The notes under the pieces were generated by a model, which saw nothing but the letters and a program-made list of their open reading frames with translations, ran no database searches and was not told where the DNA came from. From the NCBI GenBank assembly GCA_964643005.1, contig CAZXQI010000068.1:1-19252 (forward strand): a DNA stretch of 19,252 nucleotides. The letters are read 5' to 3'. The DNA is from UBA6168 sp964643005. Lineage in GTDB: Bacteria > Bacteroidota > Bacteroidia > Chitinophagales > Saprospiraceae. Below, piece by piece: positions 16,017 to 19,252 of this stretch (positions are counted from its first letter, which is position 1; each line of letters begins with the position of its first letter). Made by a program: the position numbers and the translations under genes.

Positions 16017-16175
16017 ATGAAAGTAAAATGTCTGCCTGAACGCGCCATGTTCCCGAATTTTGCAGGCTACCCTTTCTGGGAGGTATTGATTTGTCACAGG
16101 AATCAGAGCAGGCGTCAAGGGCATTCGGCCAGGTTCCTGTTACTACCCGAATGCAACCTTATTAATAAAATATGA
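16017..16175 (+). CDS. Candidate aromatic-rich leader ORF upstream of DAHP synthase
   Basis: A 52-codon open frame starting ATG 16017 (alternative ATG 16047) and ending TGA 16173-16175, 3 bases before the DAHP synthase/chorismate mutase ATG. Codons 16050-16079 encode FPNFAGYPFW, that is three Phe, one Tyr and one Trp in ten codons, the three end products of the pathway. Two interleaved inverted repeats begin 17 bases after the Trp codon. This layout resembles leader peptides that sense amino-acid supply by ribosome stalling. The product resembles no protein I recognise. The ORF could be chance: the start context is ordinary, there is no T-run for a classical attenuator, and leader peptides of this type are not well documented in this phylum. 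Translation and function are inference. Confidence 0.35.
   Translation: MKVKCLPERAMFPNFAGYPFWEVLICHRNQSRRQGHSARFLLLPECNLINKI
16096..16154 (+). promoter_or_regulatory. Two interleaved inverted repeats in DAHP synthase leader
   Basis: Helix A: ACAGGAATC (16096-16104) with GGTTCCTGT (16132-16140), 9 pairs including one G-U. Helix B: GCATTCGG (16121-16128) with CCGAATGC (16147-16154), 8 perfect pairs. The 5' arm of B lies in the loop of A and the 3' arm of A lies in the loop of B, so they either compete or form a pseudoknot. B ends 24 bases before the enzyme's ATG, near where an initiating ribosome would sit. No T-run follows, so any control would be on translation rather than intrinsic termination. 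Confidence 0.45.
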
Positions 16176-16178
16176 CTG

Positions 16179-17297
16179 ATGAATTTTAAACCTGTTTTTG
16201 AAGACCCGCAGCGCCCCATACTCATCGCCGGCCCGTGCAGCGCCGAAACAGAGGAACAGGTATTGGAAACTGCGCATGCTTTGGCCAGGCTGAACATTCA
16301 CCTGTTCAGAGCGGGTATCTGGAAGCCCCGTACCAGACCGGGCGCTTTCGAAGGCGTGGGGGCGGAAGGGCTGCGCTGGCTGCAAAGCGTAAAACGGGAA
16401 ACGGGTCTGAAAGTCGCCACCGAAGTGGCCAACACCCAGCACGTCTTCGACGCCCTGAAACATGAAATTGACGTGCTGTGGATCGGCGCGCGCACGACCG
16501 TCAATCCATTTTCCGTGCAGGAGCTGGCGGATGCGCTCTCCGGCGTTGACATTCCCGTCCTCATCAAAAATCCGGTAAATGCGGAACTCAAACTCTGGAT
16601 TGGTGCGATTGAGCGCATTTACAAAGCCGGTATTGAGCGCATTGCCGTCGTCCACCGCGGCTTTTCTAATCACGGCGAGATGAAGTTCCGCAACGCTCCA
16701 ATCTGGCAACTGCCCATCGAGCTAAAGCGCCGCTATCCCGATTTGCAGATAATATGCGATCACAGCCATATTTGCGGAAAAAGGGAGCTACTGGCCGACA
16801 TCGCCCAACGCGCCCTCGACCTCAACTACGAAGGCCTGATGACGGAAGTGCATCCTCACCCGAACGAGGCCTGGAGCGACAAGGAGCAGCAACTGACGCC
16901 ATTGGCCTATCAGGAAATGGTCGGCCACCTGGTCGCCCGCCAATTGACGACGGACGACAAGCATTTCCTCCAGTCTCTCGAATTTCTACGCCGTCAGATT
17001 GACGACCTGGACGAGCAATTGATCCAGCTAATCGGCTCGCGAATGAAGGTTTCCGAACAGATCGGCGAGTTTAAAAAGCTGAACAACATTTCTGTTTACC
17101 AGCCTGCCCGTTGGAACGAGATATTAGAGAATGCCATTAAATTGGGGACTTCCTTAGAATTGACGCGCACTGTAGTTTTTGCGGTGATGAAGGCTATTCA
17201 CGAGGAATCCATTGCTCGCCAGGTACAAATTATGAATGTTGAAGAGAGGACGGTCGAGTCGAATGGCATGGGAAAAACCCCTCCTTTTGGGTTTTGA
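16179..17297 (+). CDS. Bifunctional DAHP synthase/chorismate mutase
   Basis: A 372-residue fusion of two shikimate-pathway enzymes. The N-terminal TIM barrel (1-255) is a type I-beta (KDPS-like) 3-deoxy-7-phosphoheptulonate synthase that condenses phosphoenolpyruvate with erythrose-4-phosphate. Motifs: IAGPCSAETEEQ with metal ligand Cys20, KPRTRPGAFEGVG (49-61), WIGARTTVNPFSVQ (101-114), VHRGFS (158-163), DHSH (194-197), TEVHP with Glu223, and WSDKEQQL with Asp234. Residues about 262-345 are an AroQ-type chorismate mutase (LRRQIDDLDEQLIQLIGSR, then K299/K300, R311), which makes prephenate for Phe and Tyr. The mutase domain usually also mediates feedback control. In many Bacteroidota this gene sits beside prephenate dehydratase and dehydrogenase genes; here it stands alone. 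Start ATG 16179 gives the standard short N-terminus. Cytosolic. Confidence 0.95.
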   Translation: MNFKPVFEDPQRPILIAGPCSAETEEQVLETAHALARLNIHLFRAGIWKPRTRPGAFEGVGAEGLRWLQSVKRETGLKVATEVANTQHVFDALKHEIDVLWIGARTTVNPFSVQELADALSGVDIPVLIKNPVNAELKLWIGAIERIYKAGIERIAVVHRGFSNHGEMKFRNAPIWQLPIELKRRYPDLQIICDHSHICGKRELLADIAQRALDLNYEGLMTEVHPHPNEAWSDKEQQLTPLAYQEMVGHLVARQLTTDDKHFLQSLEFLRRQIDDLDEQLIQLIGSRMKVSEQIGEFKKLNNISVYQPARWNEILENAIKLGTSLELTRTVVFAVMKAIHEESIARQVQIMNVEERTVESNGMGKTPPFGF

Positions 17298-17304
17298 GCT
17301 TATT

Positions 17305-17345
17305 AAAAAGGCCCTGTCGAAATGATTTTTCGACAGGGCCTTTTT
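17305..17345. terminator. Strong bidirectional intrinsic terminator
   Basis: An 18-bp perfect stem (17305-17322 with 17328-17345) with a 5-base loop TGATT; the core is GGCCCTGTCGA / TCGACAGGGCC, flanked by AAAAA and TTTTT. It begins 8 bases after the DAHP synthase stop and ends 16 bases before the stop of the convergent minus-strand gene, so it can serve both. Confidence 0.93.
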
Positions 17346-17361
17346 CTAAGAAAAGAAAAAA

Positions 17362-18102
17362 TCAGGGTCTCATATCAGTTTTACTGATGCGCACAGTTTT
17401 GATGATTTTGTGATTGGCATCCACCATGCTCACTAAATAAATTCCGCTGGGCAATCTGGAAATATCGTATTTGCCGTTGACAGAAGTATTGAAACTCTTC
17501 ACTCTCCTGCCTAAGATATTCGTCACCCACAACTGTTTCACAGCATCGTCATTCGTCAGCGTGATAAAATCAGCGCTGGGATTGGGGTAAACCTTTGGAC
17601 TGAGCTTTTGTACCGATGAGATGCCGCTAATCGCTGTGACGCAAAACTCATACTCTGGCGCCATAATATCTACCGGATTGTCATAGTCCATTACATCGCT
17701 CAGAGTAACTCTGGCCTTGCAGCAACCAGGAATACCTGATGGATTGACGTGAATATCAATAATGGAAGAATCGCCAGGAGCAAGAATTACGGGGACGTTG
17801 GGCTGCCCGCCGTAATTTATGTTCGTTGTCACGTTAGAGTTGTAGCATTGATTCTTATCACAGACCTTATACTTCCAGACAGTCGGGCAATCTGTTCCAA
17901 TAATTTCAATTTCCCAGCGAAGTGCAATTGTCTGGTTGGAAGTATTTACTACAAAGGAGTGTGCAACAGGTTCTGCCCACAAGTCGTCCATATCCGCTTC
18001 AAGCGTAAAAGTCAAATCCTCAGGGTAGAGGCTTAGGCTCGGCTGAGCCAGTATATTGCCAATGAGCAGTAAGGAGAAAATAGAAAGTAAAAGATGCTTC
18101 AT
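17362..18102 (-). CDS. T9SS type A sorting-domain protein, Cys-rich
   Basis: A 246-residue secreted protein. Residues 1-20 are a signal peptide (MKHLLLSIFSLLLIGNILAQ). Residues about 25-155 look like one immunoglobulin-like beta domain: FVVNTSNQTIALRWEIEI and ILAPGDSSIIDIHVNP match strand patterns of that fold. It has six cysteines between 72 and 154 (DC, VC, QC, CC, FC), suggesting disulphides. Residues about 171-240 are the type A C-terminal sorting domain: VYPNPSADFITL, LWVTNILGRRV, YDISRLPSGIYLVSMVD and KTVRIS. In T9SS this domain routes the protein across the outer membrane and is normally removed by PorU with attachment to the surface. No enzymatic motif is seen; adhesion or binding is possible but not shown. 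Separate from its upstream neighbour by about 180 bases containing a terminator. Confidence 0.85.
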   Translation of the reverse strand: MKHLLLSIFSLLLIGNILAQPSLSLYPEDLTFTLEADMDDLWAEPVAHSFVVNTSNQTIALRWEIEIIGTDCPTVWKYKVCDKNQCYNSNVTTNINYGGQPNVPVILAPGDSSIIDIHVNPSGIPGCCKARVTLSDVMDYDNPVDIMAPEYEFCVTAISGISSVQKLSPKVYPNPSADFITLTNDDAVKQLWVTNILGRRVKSFNTSVNGKYDISRLPSGIYLVSMVDANHKIIKTVRISKTDMRP

Positions 18103-18124
18103 GCTTTATCAATTTTGTATTGAG

Positions 18125-18132
18125 CAAATATA
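18125..18132 (-). promoter_or_regulatory. -7 box for the T9SS cargo gene
   Basis: Minus-strand TATATTTG, a full match to TAnnTTTG, 23 bases before the ATG at 18102, implying a short leader. No clear -33 TTTG at normal spacing. Confidence 0.5.
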
Positions 18133-18223
18133 ATGAAGTTTGGGAACATTACTCGTTCCGGCTTCATTCAACCGGTGGGCAGTTTATTACTTTATTAATT
18201 TTTTAACAATCTGGTCTTACAAT

Positions 18224-18276
18224 AAAAAAGAAAAAGCCAGGTACGAGTTTACCCCGGACGTGGCTTTCTCTTTTTT
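18224..18276 (-). terminator. Intrinsic terminator of the Omp28-like gene
   Basis: Arms 18224-18239 and 18261-18276 pair at 15 of 16 positions (AAAAAAG, then AAGCCA, against TGGCTTT and CTTTTTT), with a nested GGTA/TACC loop stem. On the minus strand the stem is followed by a long T-run. It starts 9 bases after the stop codon of the gene at 18286. Confidence 0.85.
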
Positions 18277-18285
18277 AGCAATTAA

Positions 18286-19252
18286 TTATCTGGAAATAAC
18301 TAAGCGTTCAGTGTGTACCTGATTGCCGACAATTACTTTTACGAAGTAAACGCCATCGGCAAATTCAGTCAGATCGAAAGTATGTTGTACATTTCTGACA
18401 TGGTTGTATTTCAGTGTTTCCACTACCTGTCCGGCAATATTTTGAATAGATACCTGCATGTCAACTGTTTTATCAAAGTTGGCATTCAACAGAGAAACGG
18501 AAGATGCGGGGTTGGGCGTCAAAGAGAAGGCTGTCAGCGATTCAATATTGCGAACGCCGCTTACTAAGCCCACTTCAACCTCAACTTCCTGGCTACAGTT
18601 AATTTTGTCAGTTGCAGTCAGTTTATAGGTACCTGTTTCCAGGCCGAAAAAGTCAGTGCCGGTTTCTCCATTGTCCAGTTTAAAAGTATATCCACCAAAG
18701 CCCAAATTTGGATCCACCATGGAAACATGAATAGAACCCGATCCTTCTAATCCAATCGTATCTTCTGCAACAGTAATTATAAGACCCACATCGCCGGGGC
18801 AGTTTACCTGTATTTGATCTTTTTCTGCATTCAATGCCAGGCCGGTAGCGCTATCAAGGATCAAAACGACGGCGCGCATATTGAAAGGATTCCAATTTTT
18901 ATTAAAGTTATTGAGAGTATAAGTCTTCTCAATAATTTCTCCAGCTTCAATATCCGAAGGGATACTGCCTTCAGTTCCTGCCCATCCACCGAGAAGAGCG
19001 CGGCCAACGTGGTTATAATGTAGCTGTGAGGCAGGTACCGTACTGGGCAGAGTACTCCAGTTCAGGCCATAGTTAGGAATAGGTTCGCCAGAGCTTCCTC
19101 CGGCATAATAATTAGACTGATTATAGCCGGAATCAGTGCCCCTTACATTGTCTTCCGATAAAATCACATTGAACCGATAGCTCAGGTTGGACAGTTGGGT
19201 AACGAATTCAGCAGAGGCTTTGGCAGTAAGAGTCCTGGTAGCCACGTCAATT
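18286..19252 (-). CDS. Omp28-like protein with T9SS sorting domain, 5' end cut off
   Basis: The frame is open to the right edge of the window, so the N-terminus is missing; a GTG at 19245 is internal and not a start. About 321 residues are visible. The first 140 (VATRTLTAKASAEFVTQLSN, FNVILSEDNV, GYNQSNYYAGG, HYNHVGRALLGGWAG, WNPFNMRAVVLIL) match the C-terminal half of the Omp28 family, surface or outer-membrane proteins whose missing half usually has a thioredoxin-like fold. A SprB-like or Ig-like repeat follows (GSIHVSMVDPNLGFGGYTF, TGTYKLTATDKINCS). The last 75 residues are a type A sorting domain (LTPNPASSVSLLNANFD, VSIQNIAGQVVETL, FDLTEFADGVYFVKVIV, RLVISR). Probably exported by T9SS and attached to the cell surface. 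Function beyond that is unknown. Confidence 0.85.
   Translation of the reverse strand, partial: IDVATRTLTAKASAEFVTQLSNLSYRFNVILSEDNVRGTDSGYNQSNYYAGGSSGEPIPNYGLNWSTLPSTVPASQLHYNHVGRALLGGWAGTEGSIPSDIEAGEIIEKTYTLNNFNKNWNPFNMRAVVLILDSATGLALNAEKDQIQVNCPGDVGLIITVAEDTIGLEGSGSIHVSMVDPNLGFGGYTFKLDNGETGTDFFGLETGTYKLTATDKINCSQEVEVEVGLVSGVRNIESLTAFSLTPNPASSVSLLNANFDKTVDMQVSIQNIAGQVVETLKYNHVRNVQHTFDLTEFADGVYFVKVIVGNQVHTERLVISR

Noticed and set aside
16143..16709. 188-residue minus-strand open frame opposite the DAHP synthase gene
   Set aside because: Complement of highly conserved DAHP synthase motifs; low-complexity arginine/proline-rich translation typical of a shadow frame.
1..19252. CRISPR array, tRNA/rRNA genes, insertion sequences, prophage or defence genes
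   Set aside because: No direct repeat array, cloverleaf, transposase, integrase or known defence domain seen on either strand.

Overview
The window looks like chromosome of a Bacteroidota bacterium, probably a Saprospiria/Lewinella-type marine lineage. The phylum rests on several independent signs: a GldB gliding lipoprotein, a PorP/SprF-family protein next to a PorE-like OmpA protein, two proteins with C-terminal type IX secretion (T9SS) sorting domains, a fused DAHP synthase/chorismate mutase of the Bacteroidota kind, few Shine-Dalgarno sequences, and TAnnTTTG-like -7 boxes. The finer placement is a guess from protein style. I see no rRNA, tRNA, CRISPR array, insertion sequence or prophage; this is mostly envelope housekeeping.

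Layout. 182-883 (-) is a PorT-family beta-barrel, divergent from gldB (984-2027, +). Then come a GH25 lysozyme-like lipoprotein (2282-3016, +) and a family 9 glycosyltransferase (ends 4085, +). 4250-8059 (+) is a two-gene unit: a PorP/SprF protein and an 883-residue TPR/propeller/CRD/OmpA protein with an extra DUF1573 domain. A bidirectional terminator (8082-8118) separates this from two minus-strand genes: an SGNH hydrolase lipoprotein lacking a normal start codon (8160-8903) and a 1160-residue protein joining a dead peptidase-like domain, a TolB-like propeller and an outer-membrane barrel (9030-12512). Divergent from the latter is an MBL-fold hydrolase (12726-13367, +).

A minus-strand operon (15737 down to 13446) encodes an ECF sigma factor, a membrane-anchored probable anti-sigma factor and an exported DUF4097 beta-repeat protein. 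On the other side of a 435-base intergenic region is the bifunctional DAHP synthase/chorismate mutase (16179-17297, +). Its upstream region holds a 52-codon ORF rich in Phe/Tyr/Trp codons, followed by two interleaved inverted repeats and ending 3 bases before the enzyme's start. This is the best candidate for an undescribed regulatory element here. A strong bidirectional terminator follows, then two T9SS cargo proteins on the minus strand, the second (Omp28-like) cut by the window's right edge.

The common theme is cell-surface assembly: T9SS/gliding parts, outer-membrane barrels, peptidoglycan-binding or -cleaving proteins, a glycan-building transferase and an envelope-facing sigma/anti-sigma pair. 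Several genes (GH25, GT9, SGNH hydrolase, sigma factor) have no in-frame ATG at the expected start.
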